Source: Siderastrea radians (Eukaryota > Cnidaria > Anthozoa > Scleractinia > Rhizangiidae). From it: a stretch of DNA of 64,000 nt. Location: the NCBI GenBank assembly GCA_964017195.1, contig OZ024890.1, positions 69,059,376 through 69,123,375 of the forward strand. Reading direction: 5' to 3'. The notes beneath the pieces are model-generated. The model ran no database searches, had not been told where the DNA came from, and saw nothing but the letters and a program-made list of their open reading frames with translations. Made by a program: the position numbers and the translations under genes. Below, in pieces: positions 34,256 to 47,072 of the stretch (position 1 is its first letter; each line of letters begins with the position of its first letter).

Positions 34256-35480
34256 ATTGTAGTCAGGGTAGTCGTGTGTAGTCGGTGTAGTTGGTGTAGT
34301 CAGTGTAGTCATGTGTAGTCGGTGTAGTCAGTGTAGTCGGTGTGGTCGGTGTAGTCGGTGTAGTGAGTGTAGTCGGTGTAGTCAGTGTAGTCGGTGTAGT
34401 CGGTGTAGTCAGTGTAGTCGGTGTAGTCAGTGTAGTGAGTGTAGTCGGTGTAGTGAGTGTAGTCGGTGTAGTGAGTGTAGTCGGTGTAGTGAGTGTAGTC
34501 GGTGTAGTCGGTGTAGTCGGTGTAGTCAGTGTAGTCAGTGTAGTCGGTGTAGTCAGTGTAGTCGGTGTAGTCAGCGTAGTCGGTGTAGTCAGCGTAGTCG
34601 GTGTAGTCAGTGTAGTCGGTGTAGTCGGTGTAGTCAGTGTAGTCAGTGTAGTCGGTGTACTAGTCAGCGTAGTCGGTGTAGTCAGTGTAGTCAGTGTAGT
34701 CGGTGAAGTCAGTGTAGTCGGTGTAGTCAGCGTAGTCAGTGTACTCAGTGTAGTCAGTGTAGTTGGTGTAGTCAGCGTAGTTAGTGTAGTCCATGTAGTC
34801 GGTGTAGTCAGCGTAGTCGGTGTAGTCAGTGTAGTCGGTGTAGTCAGCGTAGTCGGTGTAGTCAGCGTAGTTGGTGTAGTCGGTGTAGTCAGCGTAGTCG
34901 GTGTAGTCAGTGTAGTCGGTGTAGTCAGCGTAGTCGGTGTAGTCAGCGTAGTTGGTGTAGTCGGTGTAGTCAGCGTAGTCGGTGTAGTCAGTGTAGTCGG
35001 TGTAGTCAGCGTAGTCGGTGTAGTCGGTGTAGTCGGTGTAGTCAGTGTAGTCGGTGTAGTCAGCGTAGTCAGTGTAGTCGGTGTAGTCAGCGTAGTCGGT
35101 GTAGTCAGTGTAGTCGGTGTAGTCAGCGTAGTCGGTGTAGTCGGTGTAGTCAGTGTAGTCAGCGTAGTCGGTGTAGTCAGCGTAGTCAGTGTAGTCGGTG
35201 TAGTCAGCGTAGTCGGTGTAGTCAGTGTAGTCGGTGTAGTCAGTGTAGTCGGTGTAGTCGGTGTAGTCGGTGTAGTCGGTGTAGTCGGTGTAGTCAGTGT
35301 AGTCGGTGTAGTCAGCGTAGTCAGTGTAGTCGGTGTAGTCAGTGTAGTCGGTGTAGTCGGTGTAGTCATAGTAGTCAGCGTAGTCGGTGTAGTCAGTGTA
35401 GTCGGTGTACTAGTCAGCGTAGTCAGAGTAGTCGGTGTAGTCAGCTGGTGTAGTGGGTGTAGTCAGTGTAGTCACGACAA
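34256..35480 (+). repeat. Minisatellite of GTGTAGTCR 9-mers
   Basis: About 135 head-to-tail units of 9 bp, mostly GTGTAGTCG and GTGTAGTCA, with some GCGTAGTC. Pairs and triples of variants recur as higher-order units of 18-27 bp. All six frames over it are long because the unit is a multiple of three; none is likely coding. Confidence 0.95.
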
Positions 35481-35625
35481 CACTGACCACCCCATCTACA
35501 CTGACTAAATTAACTACAGACTACACTGACTACACCAACTATACTGACTACACCGACTACACGAACTACACTGACTACACCGACTATGCTCACTACACTG
35601 ACTTCACCTACCTACATGGACAGTG
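35481..35625 (-). repeat. Inverted tail of the minisatellite
   Basis: The same unit in opposite orientation (ACTACACYGACTAC) for about 145 bp, directly facing the main array, so the junction near 35480 can form a hairpin. Confidence 0.85.
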
Positions 35626-36561
35626 ATTAGATTTGTTATATTCGAGATGGTAGTCATGGATTTATTACCCTGAATATCCTGAGATGCGCAGAATGTATGT
35701 GCAGTAACAAAACAAGACACCGTCCTTAACAAGAATTGGAAGCCTTAACCAGAAAGATGTTAACTGGTGCCACTACTGTACTGCAAATTCACTATTCAGT
35801 TGTTCCTGTTTTGTCAAGAATAACGAGAATAACTGTCAAACCCCGACTGAATGAAGACAGCTAGAAGTGAGATGTTGTTTACTTGTTAAGCTTTTGTCTT
35901 TGGCTTACTGCCATAATAGTTATGTTAAATTTGTAATAAATACACAAATGCAATTGTTTTGGATCATTAATATTAACATAAGGAGATTTAAGAAACACAA
36001 GAATGATTTCAACAGCTGAGAAAGTGCTCATATCTAAGCAGCTGAGATTCAAGTACAGTTCTAGTGTAGCCCAACAAACGTTTTAACTTCACTTTGCAAT
36101 TACATGTAATGTAATATGTACCTGCTGGCTGTAGTTGGTCCAAATTAAAGTAACAAGCTGGAAAGCCTATGGTATGGGGCATGTATGGGGGACACATAGA
36201 TATAATTTGTCATCTTCATCATCTCCTTTTCTCTATCAGTGCATTACATTACATGTAAAATACTATTAAATAATTTGTGACATGCCCACAAAAGGGGAAT
36301 TCTCCCTCCCAAACCACAAGATTGGGCAAGCAATGGTGTCTGATCTGCATTTGGGAGTCAAACTGTCATCCTTATTTTCCATCTTTTTGTTATCTTTACT
36401 CACCCTGAAATTGTTCCTTTTGCCCCTAAGTATTAATACTTTTTGTCTCAAATGAAACCACACCTACAAATACCAAAAAAAAAAAAATCATACCAGTCAG
36501 TCAATCTAGAATATTATATTAGGTTACCACACATTTTCAAGTGAGGATCCTGGGAGGAAGC
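35626..36561. other. Host non-coding DNA
   Basis: No gene, repeat array or structured element recognised. Confidence 0.4.
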
Positions 36562-36998
36562 GGGTTACTCCCTATTTATGGTTTTACGGGGAGGCTCTGG
36601 CCAAAGGTGGTGACTTTTTTAAGCTCACAGTTTACTAAAGGGTAGGAAAAAAATGTCATTTTAGTATATGAAAAGGTTACAAAATCACCTGAAAAGTGGA
36701 CAAGATGGTGGCTTAAATAAAGAAAAGTTTGGGAAAGTGTACCACATTTCTGTAGAAATGACAACACGAAACACATAAAAGCTTGCAACCTTTGAGTAGC
36801 TGAACCAGAACGACTGAAAGCCTGGGCAAAATTAGGCAATTACAGGAAATTCTATGGTTTTGGTTTATCCTTGAGGTATAGCAAAGGGGTGCAAATTTTG
36901 CTCTCTGTACCATTTTGGTAAAAATTAGTATATTAAAAGAGAAGGGTTTGAACCTCCAGACAGAGCCTCTCCATATAAAACTTTATTGAGTACCCCCC
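36562..36998. mobile_element. Probable MITE
   Basis: Imperfect inverted ends: GGGTTACTCCCTATTTATGG near 36562 and its relative ending TATTGAGTACCCCC near 36998, both flanked inward by GAGGCTCTG-type text. No target duplication resolved. The ends resemble those of the 41780 element. Confidence 0.5.
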
Positions 36999-37296
36999 CC
37001 TCCCCAAGGGTGAGGATGCACCCAATCCATACTCTTAAACAAATTAATCTGGGTTCAGCCTTAAGGTGTAATGAACTTTTATGTGTTATATAGGAAGAGA
37101 AGAAAAATATCGACTTACTGGTGAGCTGTTATGTTCTGAAGCAAAAGTGAATCACAAGGAAGTGTATACCCAGTTTGCTGAGCATACACCCTTACACTAA
37201 AAATTTTCTACCTGGCTACCTGGGATCCCAGCATTGCCTTACCAGGATCCCACCTAACTGGACTAAGATTTTCTTATGTAACTGCAAAGTGTGTGA

Positions 37297-37690
37297 GGTG
37301 TGTTTACGCCAGGATCTCTGCAAACTGAGCCAGCATGGCTAACCAGGCCAGTTTGGCTCATTAGCCTCTTAAGGCCCAGTAATATGAGCAACATCTTCGT
37401 AAAACTTTTTGCACAACAATGTTGCGTTGCAAGTTGAGATTGTTTCTTGCACTTTTAACACCTTTTTGCGCAACAAATTTGTTGCTTCTACTTTTTGCAA
37501 CATGAAAATTTGTTATGCGCAGAGGTGGTAATACGCGCAACAAACAATCTCAACTTGCAACGCAACATTGTTGCAAGGAAGGTTGCACAAAAATGTTGGC
37601 CGTATTACTGGACCTTAAGAGGCCAATGAGCCAAACTGGCCTACTTAGCCATGCTGGCTCAGTTTGCGGAGATCCTGGCATAAACACACC
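37297..37690. mobile_element. Palindromic foldback MITE
   Basis: A 394-bp inverted repeat. Outer ends are GGTGTGTTTACGCCAGGATC and its inverse, arms are over 130 bp each with scattered mismatches, and the centre is AT-rich. It lacks coding capacity. Confidence 0.8.
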
Positions 37691-38732
37691 GAAGCATACC
37701 GTGCTATTCCTCAGGGCTATGATTAACAGGTGACTAAGGTCCAGTTCAGATGCCGTGCCTCTCATGTGCCATACCAAGTAGTACGTAGTTTTTTGGCAGC
37801 TGTACAGTGTCCAAATGAGTTTTTTTCGACAGATTTCAATTAGGCAAGCCAAAATCTCAGGGTACGGCAAAGCTTGCCGCTTAAATACGTCCTAGGAGCG
37901 AAAATGTATGTGGTACGGCACATGAGAGGTACTTGGAGGTTGGAATGTTCATTGTGTCATGACCGACCAATCAGGTGTGAAATCAATGCAAACCACAAAT
38001 TTAATGAAATACCATTGCGGCTTGTGCTTCATTCATCTTGTACCTGATTGGTTTTTCTTTCCCAACATAATAACAGTCCAAAAATAATTCAAGTGGTCAT
38101 GGTTTTCATAGTTTTACTGTATTAAGAGCCATGATGCCTAACATGTGTATAGATCAGTGTTATGGATGAACTTATCTTTTGTTGCTATTGATAATTATTT
38201 ACTCAAAAAGCAATTGGGTTTCTTTATATGCATATGAACATATGACTAATAGCTAATTGACAGCCCTTAATTGAAAAGCAAAGTTATCTAAGTAGCTAAT
38301 GTTGCCCAAAGCCAAAGGGAACTTGGAGAGAAAACGGCAATTCTGCAGGAATGGGGATTAATGATTATGGAATTCAGAGGACATGGGGGCAAAGTTCTGT
38401 CCATGAAGTGAAAGTTTAAAAAGGATTGCAACTACCTAGGAACTGCTTCAATTTACGTAAAACGTTTGAGAAGGGCTTCAATTTCTCTATATTAATCAAA
38501 AGACCATTCTCAAGGGATGAAAATAGCCAATTCCAGACCACAACTCGCAAACCTTACCCTAATTCAGACCAAAACGACACACAAATCATTACCTTTCAGG
38601 CCGCCCACACCTATCTGGCTTTTATGTAGAAGGTTTGTGCAGTCTCCCTTTTTGATTTTCATGTCGTTTACAAGGTTTAGGCAATCTCTCTGTTTTACTT
38701 TCTTTCTACAATCTCCCTTTTTTACATTTGTG
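37691..38732. other. Host non-coding DNA
   Basis: No gene seen. Short CTCCCTTTTT-type motifs recur near 38640-38720, probably older repeats. Confidence 0.35.
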
Positions 38733-38900
38733 GGGAGCAAGGTTGGTGTAGCGGTGGGAGCACTTGCCTCCCACCTCTGTGACCCGGGTTCGGTTCCAGT
38801 GGTTGGCACGTGGGTTGAGTTTGTTGTTGGTTTTGTCCTTGCTCCGAGGGTTTTTTTAGAGTTCTCCAAATTTTCGTCCCTCCACAAAAACCAACACTTC
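38733..38900 (+). mobile_element. tRNA-derived SINE
   Basis: TGGTGTAGCGG (A box, about 38744-38754) and GGTTCGGTTCC (B box, 38787-38797) have tRNA-like spacing, followed by a unique-looking body. This is the head of a Pol III SINE. Its 3' end is uncertain. Confidence 0.7.
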
Positions 38901-39940
38901 CTGTAGCGGATGATAAGCTGCGACCGTCGAAGAGTCTAAAATGTCACGCGACTAAACGACTTGTGGCGGCGAAACGGGGCGGGTATACTTTACTAATCGA
39001 CTAGGTCAACGGTGATCACGGAGAACGAATTCTTGACGGTGATTTTATTGACGATAATCGAACGTAAACTGAAATACAATGCAGCGTAACAAATGATTAT
39101 AAAAGAGCTAATAACATTGACATTTAGTAAGGCTAATGAGTCGGCGTTTTACGTACATTCCAATCATATTTGCGGCCTAACAATATTTCCTGTACAAAAA
39201 CTTTGCCAAAAAGGCATATCAAAAGCGAAACACAGAAATGCATTCATTCAGAATATAAGAAATATAGCTAGCCAAAATTTAAGACTTAACATAGGCATAA
39301 AAGGGTAAATTCAAACATAAACCTAGGTATAACGGTACAAAGAAGCTTTCCCAAATTATCGCGGGAGCGTACTCAAATACAGTACTAAGAAAACTGAACG
39401 AGAGAGATAAAATACGAATTTTGTAGAACTGGAAAGCATAGAATTCCCGCACGTGAAGCCTAGACTAAAGAACATACTATGAGTCCGAGAGGCATTGTAT
39501 GTGCTAGAACAGTAAAGATATTAACTTTCTGCGGGAATAAACTAAAATGGTAAAGCTAATAAAACTAGTATAAGAATAAGTAAAAGGCACTTACATATCG
39601 GTTCCCGCTTGCCTCTAACAACCAAGGGTGGTTCAAGATCCAAACTTAACAAAATAAACTACTCATACACACTTAACGAAGACGAATCCTAACTAAGGGC
39701 TAAAGCAACGTGATTGCACATTTTTATTTAAGAAAGGCGTTGTCTAAGGAAATAAAGTAGCGAATCAGGAAAGTATATAGGTAAAGGGTATCTAATTGCT
39801 TAATCAATGACGCCTCGTTCTGGAGTCCTTTACACTTCCAAATTCCAATTCAACCTGGACGTCAAGTGTTTACACATGATGTGTGGTCCTCACACTACGA
39901 CGCTAAATTTGATTTACCTTTTTTTTTACTTCATATGTTA
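38901..39940. other. Host non-coding DNA
   Basis: No gene or clear element recognised. Confidence 0.35.
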
Positions 39941-40395
39941 GATACATATTCTTGACAGTCTCCCTTTTCCAATTTACACGCTATTTGCATTGTCTGGCCA
40001 GTCTCCCTTTTCCCATTTACATGATTTTTACAGGATTTGGGCCACCAAATTTACATGTTATTTACAGGGTATAGAACAGCCCCATATTTCTCATTTACAT
40101 GTTCTTTACATGTTTTGTTAAAAAAAATTTACAGGATATTTACAAAGAAGATACTGTAAATTTGTTCCCCAAAATTTACATGTTATTTACATGGTTCTTT
40201 AAGTTATAAGGGTTAAAGAGGACCACGTAAATCCATTTTTACAACAAATTTACAGCTTCTCCTTAACATGTAAAAAAAGCATGCAAATTCAATTTACAAA
40301 ATGCCAACATGTAAATGTAAATTTACAAAACATGTAAATTAGGATTTGCATGTTGTAAATTACGATTTACATGTGCATGTAAATTTTCAACTTTT
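39941..40395. repeat. Region packed with ATTTACATGT motifs
   Basis: More than a dozen copies of (A)TTTACATGTTATTTACA and inverse (CATGTAAAT) occur in both orientations, ending in TTACATGTGCATGTAA. Such subterminal motif clusters are typical of one end of a DNA transposon; the other end is not identified. Confidence 0.5.
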
Positions 40396-40460
40396 CCAGT
40401 GTAAGATCTTTACCAAAATTGTGCTCTACAAATTTATTCAGAGCAGTCTCACCCAAGGCT

Positions 40461-40628
40461 CAGTTTCCAACCGTGGGTGTTTCGATGCGCCGGCGATTCC
40501 TTCCACCTTCACAGCTGGGCACACGGACTTGGTATTGTTTAGATTGACCAATCAGGGACAAGCCCGTCGCCCAGCCGTGAATGTGAACAGGATCGCAGGT
40601 GTATCGAGACACCCACGGCTGAAACTGA
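40461..40628. mobile_element. Short inverted-repeat MITE
   Basis: Ends CAGTTTCCAACCGTGGGTGT and its inverse (CACCCACGGCTGAAACTG) bound 168 bp, with further pairing inward (TTCACAGCTGGGC with GCCCAGCCGTGAA). Confidence 0.7.
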
Positions 40629-40832
40629 ACCTAGTCTCTCTAAATAGAAAAAAATAAAAGAATCTTTCTATTTGCTTTTATCATGTTTATATTTTTGATT
40701 GTTAAAACGAACTACAACTCACTGAGTAGTCTTAGCAGCGTGGCCGTGACAATAACGTCATAGCTGGTCTTGGCTTGGCTTGGTTTTGTTGAAGTGAAGT
40801 AGATGAATAACTCAGCTTTTCTTTTTTCGAAG

Positions 40833-41095
40833 ATCGCGTGATCCGTGGCGGTGGAGCACTGGTACTAGGCCAAGACCAAGACAGAGTTGGAGGATCCTTC
40901 AAATGGCATCAGAGTTTTCGTGGTGAAATGACAGGAGTCAATATTTGGGATCATGTGATAGGGGAGCAAGGGATCAAGAACATGTCCAAGTCGTGCCTGA
41001 AAGGGGAGGGGAACGTATTCCAGTGGCACGACTTTAGGAATCACTTGAAAGGCTCAGTGAAGGTAATTAACTCCACATGTCAGCCTACACCATGA
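40833..41095 (+). CDS. Last exon of a pentraxin-domain gene (copy 1)
   Basis: After a pyrimidine tract and AG at 40831-40832 the frame reads RVIRGGGALVLGQDQDRVGG, then SFRGEMTGVNIWDHVIGEQG, KSCLKGEGNVFQWHDF, and a stop at 41093-41095. The GQDQD-x-x-GG-x-F, NIWD and C-x5-GNVFQW features are the C-terminal half of a pentraxin (LamG-like, Ca-binding) domain. It is intact. Upstream exons of this copy were not found in the window. A paralogous exon lies 8.5 kb to the right with matching 3' flank. Confidence 0.85.
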
Positions 41096-41779
41096 ACCCA
41101 TGCCTTGTCCACATGACGTTGTCAACTCCGTTATGGAATCACCTTATAACAGGGAATTTTCACGAGAACATAGTTTTCTGATTCTGAGAGGGGGATTCGC
41201 GGCGACACTTCTTTTTCTCGAATTTTAAGAATTTGTTGAAACTTCCCACTGGTGACTAAGCGACTTCGTTATCATCGACGCTACAAAACTTTGCTCTTGC
41301 AAAACTTCCTGTAATATGGTACATTTCTTATTCCAGCACTGAGTCATTCCACCACATAAGGTCAGGACAACTCGCTAAATAATGACACCGTAGTATCCCG
41401 GTTTAGGAACACATTGCACTGCAATGCATTTTTTATCCGATGGCTTTACAGGTAACACTCATGGACACTTTACTCTTTTCTAGTATCTGTCCTTCCTACT
41501 TGTAAAATATCAGCGCATTTTATTGGTAAAATAATCGAATAAGGTGTATAAACTTCTGATGATATGATATTAAAAACCCTCATGAGTTTAATTATGATGT
41601 GTCGCCACTTCATTGTATGAATAAAAAATCAGCCTTGTTTGTTTGTTTGTTTTTTGTCAATCAAGAGAATTCTAGCCTTCACCTCAGTGCGGTTTAACTG
41701 TAGCCATTTTTTCAATCTTTAATGTTTCACCCACAACTGGTCACATCCTAACAAAGACTATTTTAATCCCTCGTTCGTA

Positions 41780-42194
41780 CCCGGGGGGTACTTCCTTATA
41801 TAAGCTATGTGGGTATGTTCCGCGCCAAAGGGTATGGTTGTTGAGCCTTTTTGGTCTAAAATAGGGTATAGATTTCGACCATTTTGGTCTGAAATAGGGC
41901 GGGGTTTGTGCACTCTGATATGGGACCCAGTATGGTTCTAACAAGAAGCTATCGTTCTATTAATTTTCTGCTCCTATGAACTGAGGTTTGATTAACGTTG
42001 TGAATTTGAAGCCTTTCTCAAATGTTTACGCAAACGAAAACGGGTAAGGGTATGGTCTGAAATAGGGTATCAAATTTTGGATCAGATCTGAAATAGGGTA
42101 GGGAAAATCACATATTTTGGTCTGAACTAGGGTAAGGGTTTCCAGAAGCGCGTCGCACACCCCCACCCAAAACTTCGGGAAGTACCCCCCCGGG
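41780..42194. mobile_element. hAT-type MITE with 8-bp target duplication
   Basis: Inverted ends CCCGGGGGGTACTTCC and GGAAGTACCCCCCCGGG bound 415 bp, flanked by CGTTCGTA (41772-41779) and CGTTCATA (42195-42202), an 8-bp duplication with one change. Inside, GGTCTGAAATAGGGTA-type motifs are repeated. Confidence 0.8.
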
Positions 42195-42439
42195 CGTTCA
42201 TACTGTCTTCTCTCTTGCTTTCTCTCAAGCACCAGATCGAGTACACTTTGGAATCTCAAACCACAGGCAGACCACCGTCTGTTCGTGTGGTGTGTTACTG
42301 ATGCAACTCGAGTCGGTTGAGATTTTATTCTCCTAGTACGTATACAGATATTTAAGTATTCTTTACCTTTATAGTTCAATAAAGTTTACAGAAAAAAATT
42401 AACTGAGTCAAGATTGTTTTTTTATTTTTTTTTGTCATT

Positions 42440-42493
42440 ATTATTTATTATTATTATTATTATTATTATTTATTATTATTATTATTATTATTC
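42440..42493 (+). repeat. TTA microsatellite
   Basis: Tandem TTATTA units, about 18 copies with small interruptions. Confidence 0.9.
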
Positions 42494-42527
42494 TCTTATG
42501 ACCGGCCGAAGGCCGGTCATAAGAGAA
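42491..42527. repeat. Perfect 17-bp hairpin
   Basis: TTCTCTTATGACCGGCC and its exact inverse around GAA. It directly follows the microsatellite. No known RNA structure recognised. Confidence 0.8.
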
Positions 42528-45500
42528 GAAAGAGAGAAATTCTCTCCTCCTTCTCTTAGTAGAACAAAATCTCAACCGATCGAGTCGCCTTAAAATTAGA
42601 GTCTCAAGTTCCAACAGTAACGACACCACACGAACAGAGGGTGGTCTGCCTGTGCTCAAACCAGACACTTTCCTCACCATCCACTGTTTACTAGTAGATA
42701 AGGTAGGCTTTAACCCTAACAAGATAATCCGAAGCCTGTGAACCATGTTTGAAGAGTCGTGCTCGTTTTGCCCCGCGAAAAGGTTTCCCAGGGCGTGATC
42801 GGTCAGCGGGGAAAATACGAAGAAAGCTCGCACCCTGCGAAGCCTGCTCACAGGCTGTTCTCGTTCTCAATCTTATTCTCGATCTCCGATCTCATATTTC
42901 TGATTTCTGTTCCTGTTCTTAGCTTTTGTTAAAATCACCAATGTACACCACATTTGGTGAGAAACCAGATAAATCTAACCTCGTAGAACTCGGCCAGAAA
43001 GCAGCTTCCCCTTATTAACTCATTAATGTAACTGATTAAGCCCTGATAATTGGAACTTTTGTAGACTCAGAAAGTTTCTTGTTTCCTCAACGGTTCGAGT
43101 TATCGGAATTCAAAGCAAGTAAGTTCCTAAAGTCAGGTGGGAAAATTTAAATTTACTGCGTATAAAAAATACCGCTCATCCCAAAAAGCTTAATTATTCA
43201 AAAAAAGGCTCCTTTCCTAGATTGCTCTATCATAATTTCTCACGAAAACATTTGTCTTATTACTGCAAGAATAAAAAAGATCCCAGTTCTTTCATTTTTC
43301 TGTAGTTTGTTTTTAGCCTTTGTTAAAATCACCGACATCTCTTTTACCACTTCACAAAATAAATTATAAGACAAGACTTAATGAAGACAAGCATGTTATA
43401 GCTAACAGCTGCCGCTCCTAAGGCGCTTTTTGGTAAATTGAAAAAGAATGATCTGGAAACTATATAATTCACACCAATGGGGGCGGAATTTATTACAGCT
43501 GAATAACAGGTGTAATTGTTTTTTAAGTCAGCTAATTTAGAGTGTGGTAAATGTCAATAAGCAGACTTAAATGAACCCACGGACAAACTGTTACCCTAGC
43601 AATTTGCTGAATTGCTAAGGAAAACTAAAACGGAAAACTAACAGACTCGTTTTAAATAACATCACTTTGCTATGCCTATAAATAATTTATCTAGGTACAG
43701 GAACTTAGGACATATTTTGGTATTTCATGACATGAGTTTTGGCAAATTTGCAGAGTTTGCTAAAACCTTCTTCCTACCAATACAGATATACCCTTTTTTC
43801 AAGCAAAAAAAAAAAAGACACAAAAGACGTGAAAAATTGATGGCGTGAAAAAGTTTTTTAAGTATATTCGTGATGTTATTTTCATTAACCAAGCGTTACA
43901 GCTTCGGGCAGGTATTTTAATCACTGGTCAATATTTGGATGAGCGCAGGTGCAATGAGATGAACTTTCATTGGCTAAAACTGCCATAGTTTTCATGTGGA
44001 ACAAAAATGTCTATTATCAGTTGCAAATATTTACTTTCAAGTTAGTATGCTTCACAGGAACAGTTAAAAAGGCGAAATTGAAAAGTTTTGCAAGTTTCAC
44101 ATTTTTTCTCCAACTTTGAGGAGAGATAGATATCACCTTCTATACTGGAGGATAAATAAACGCCGACGACGAAGTAACCTAAAATGCTTATTTATCTTAA
44201 AAGACTGGTCGCGATGATGTCTTTTTGTTAAGCGGCATGACGATTTGGGTTAAATGAACAAATGAAGAAGTGTTCTTAAGTCGGAATCTCTCTGCGTCCT
44301 TAAAACGGGGTCGAACTTATTCCTTCCAGGTACAGATTGCATGCTCTATCATCATTTTCTCGGTGATTGCTTGTTTGCGTAGTCATCCTGTCTTTTTAAC
44401 GTCTTTAAAATTTGCAATTTGTAAAAGCAACGAGTACCGATATGTGAGGGTTACGGTGGCAGTAAACAACAGGTCTATAAATTTAAATGGGGCTATGCAA
44501 TGAGGTTTTTAATGTTTTTGTTTTTAAAACAGTTGGGAAAGTACAGCAAAGAAACTTTTAAAAGTCATACATGAAATGTTCCTAGAAAGCCAAGGCGAAG
44601 ATATCGAGTTATTCGTGAAAGGGAGAACAAACCATAACCGATCGGTTTCTCGCAATTTTTGTAAAGAACTCAAGGGAAGAACTTCAAGTTTCAATCGATT
44701 TCAATCCAAGCTATCTGCAGCGAAACACATTTATGGTTCCAGAAAAAAGTAGAGCAATTTTAAACAAAACTCAACTTTTTATTCCAATGTGATTTTTAGC
44801 TTTTAAAGTTAATTCTAATTGATACTAGACAACTTGCTCGGCTTGCTCTGTGGAGTTTCTATTGCAACATGTTGGAAAAAGTCAATGTTTTCACACAATA
44901 TTTAACATTAGGCATGAAGGTATTTTAATGATCGAAAATTACATCTGTGCCATCATGATCACCCACCATCTTGTTCTATGTCAGTATTGTTCCCTTTATC
45001 TCCAAAATGTTAGGATTAGGTTTGCTATAAATTTGTTCGGTTTTTGGCAATGGATTGCAGAATTAATAGCTCATACAGAGGAATGCTTCAAAGAGTTGCT
45101 TATACAGAATGACTTTTACTGGCTTAGCCATAAAATATCTGCATTTCATGTTACTTCGATCGTTCATTTTCTCTGCCACCTGGGTTGTTTTTTATCTTGA
45201 AAACCTATTCGTTGAGTAAGAAGGATCTTAATCACTAATATTGCATTCTAACAGTTTCGCAGTAGCAATAACCAATCCAAAAAGTAGCAAAGAAGCTACC
45301 CATTTCTTGCCACAGCAATAATTTGAGACCGCCTGTATTTGTCAATGGAATCCTTTTTTGGCATCATCCATAAGGACTATTACTTTGCAAGTATACGAAA
45401 TACCGCTTAATCTAAGGATTCTAGTCATTTTTTTTAAATTTTTCCTTTAAAAGAATGATTAATCTATAATACATACAAACACCTAACAGGATATGCAATA

Positions 45501-46058
45501 ACAGTTCAACACAGGGAAAGTTCACAAACATATAATGAAATTTCCACTTGCGAGTCATTAATAAATGAATAACCGATATGGAAATGGAATACTTAAAACA
45601 ATGACAACCTTCTTTGTTTTATGAGCGTCGACTTCACTTCGTGTCCTTGGAGAAAAACTGCTTCTTTTAGGACTCCGGCCCATGAACAGGCCCTCAAATA
45701 ACCAATGCTTCGCTATCCATAGTTCCTGGAGCAACTGTTAGGCGAGCAGTTTTAACTGTTTTAATTTTATGTTTTCGTTGTATAATAAACCAGCTTGAAC
45801 TTATTAATTCTACATTTTTATTGATCTTAGCAATGCATGGCAGTGGCTGGTTTTATTCATTCACGGTTTTCGAGGGACTGGGTTTGCTGGTAATGATTTG
45901 AGATTTAAGAACAGAATGGTGACGCTTTTTAAAGGTAGGACCTAATCTAGGGTGTGTATTCTATCAAGGAAATAAAGTATTTGATATAAGGCTGACGTTA
46001 TGATAACAGTCTTGGTCAATTGTTAGCATCTCTATTTTTTTCTTTCTTTTGTTTTTAG
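42528..46058. other. Host non-coding DNA, probable introns of pentraxin copy 2
   Basis: Nothing recognised as coding or mobile over 3.5 kb. A signal-peptide exon of the pentraxin gene should lie in or near here if the gene is complete, but no candidate could be supported. Confidence 0.35.
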
Positions 46059-46324
46059 ACCAATGTCGCCATTTGGTATTCCGCCCTGCTAAAGCGTTCA
46101 ACGGCAAGCGTCTGATAAATCACATGATCCGTGAGACTGACGTTATAAATGAAGATTTATGCATGACGCTCTGCTACATGGAACCCAACTGTGTCAATTA
46201 CAATTTTGGAAAGACGACAGCTGAAAATGAAGATCACAAGTGTGAATTGAATAATTCCACTCATGAAGGGCATGAGGCCTCTTTATTTCCTTTCTGTCAA
46301 TCAGTTTCGATGGAGATGAATTGA
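46059..46324 (+). pseudogene. PAN/apple-domain exon of pentraxin gene copy 2
   Basis: Behind a long pyrimidine tract and AG at 46057-46058 the frame reads DQCRHLVFRPAKAFNGKRLI, then TDVINEDLCMTLCYMEPNCV and KCELNNSTHEGHEASL. The spaced Cys and NYNFG match PAN/apple domains of extracellular proteins. It ends in a stop at 46322-46324 without a clean donor, so the 3' end is altered or the splice site lies within. Next exon in phase is at 47073. Confidence 0.6.
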
Positions 46325-47072
46325 TCGTAAAGATCACTGATCGTAATTGATTTCTACAAATTCGCGCGTGGCAAGAGGTTAGCCACACTTCATGAGTTCT
46401 CACACATTCCTATTAACTGTATAAGCCAGCGTAAAGAATGCTACATGCTGTGTTTCCAAAACATCTGCTCATGAGTTTGACATTCCTCGTGAAACTAATG
46501 TACGGTACCAAGGAGTGGAGTTTACTGGTCCGTCGAACGCTAACTAAGGCATAGTTAAGAGTGCCAATTCAACTCCTTTTTAGCCTTCCGGAAGGCAGTT
46601 TTAAAGAGGTAACTTTAATCAGTAGATAGTACCTTCAATCTGATTGGCTTGTTATAATTGAGGAAATTAAATCCACAGAAACTTCAGAAACCATGAAACA
46701 GTGAGACAATCACCGTTAGGATGGCCAGGATTGTAGTCGCTCACAACCTTTGGTCGGTTATAAGAGGTCTCTTTTACAGCGACTTCTCTGTAAGAATTTG
46801 TTTGCTTTAAATTTAACCATTTAGACACCGCGAGTCTCACCTTATTCCTTCCTTCAATACCTTGTTATTTGCTACAAATACTCTTGGAAGATGGTTTCTT
46901 AATAAGACTAATAATTTTTGCATTTTGCCGTTATCTTTCGTCAGTACAACATTGTCTCTTCAATGAAACCGAGAGATATTTCTGACACCTTGCGGAGCAG
47001 GAAGACATTTTTACGTGTAGGGGTAAACTGAACATTCAGAGAGAAAAAATAACTTACTGATTTTTCCCTTAG

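Noticed and set aside
34256..35480. CRISPR-like direct repeats
   Set aside because: Units are contiguous 9-mers without spacers, in eukaryotic DNA.
34263..35508. Long open frames of Thr-Pro/Thr-Leu and Val-Gly repeats on both strands
   Set aside because: They arise because the minisatellite unit is 9 bp and lacks stops; there are no gene signals.
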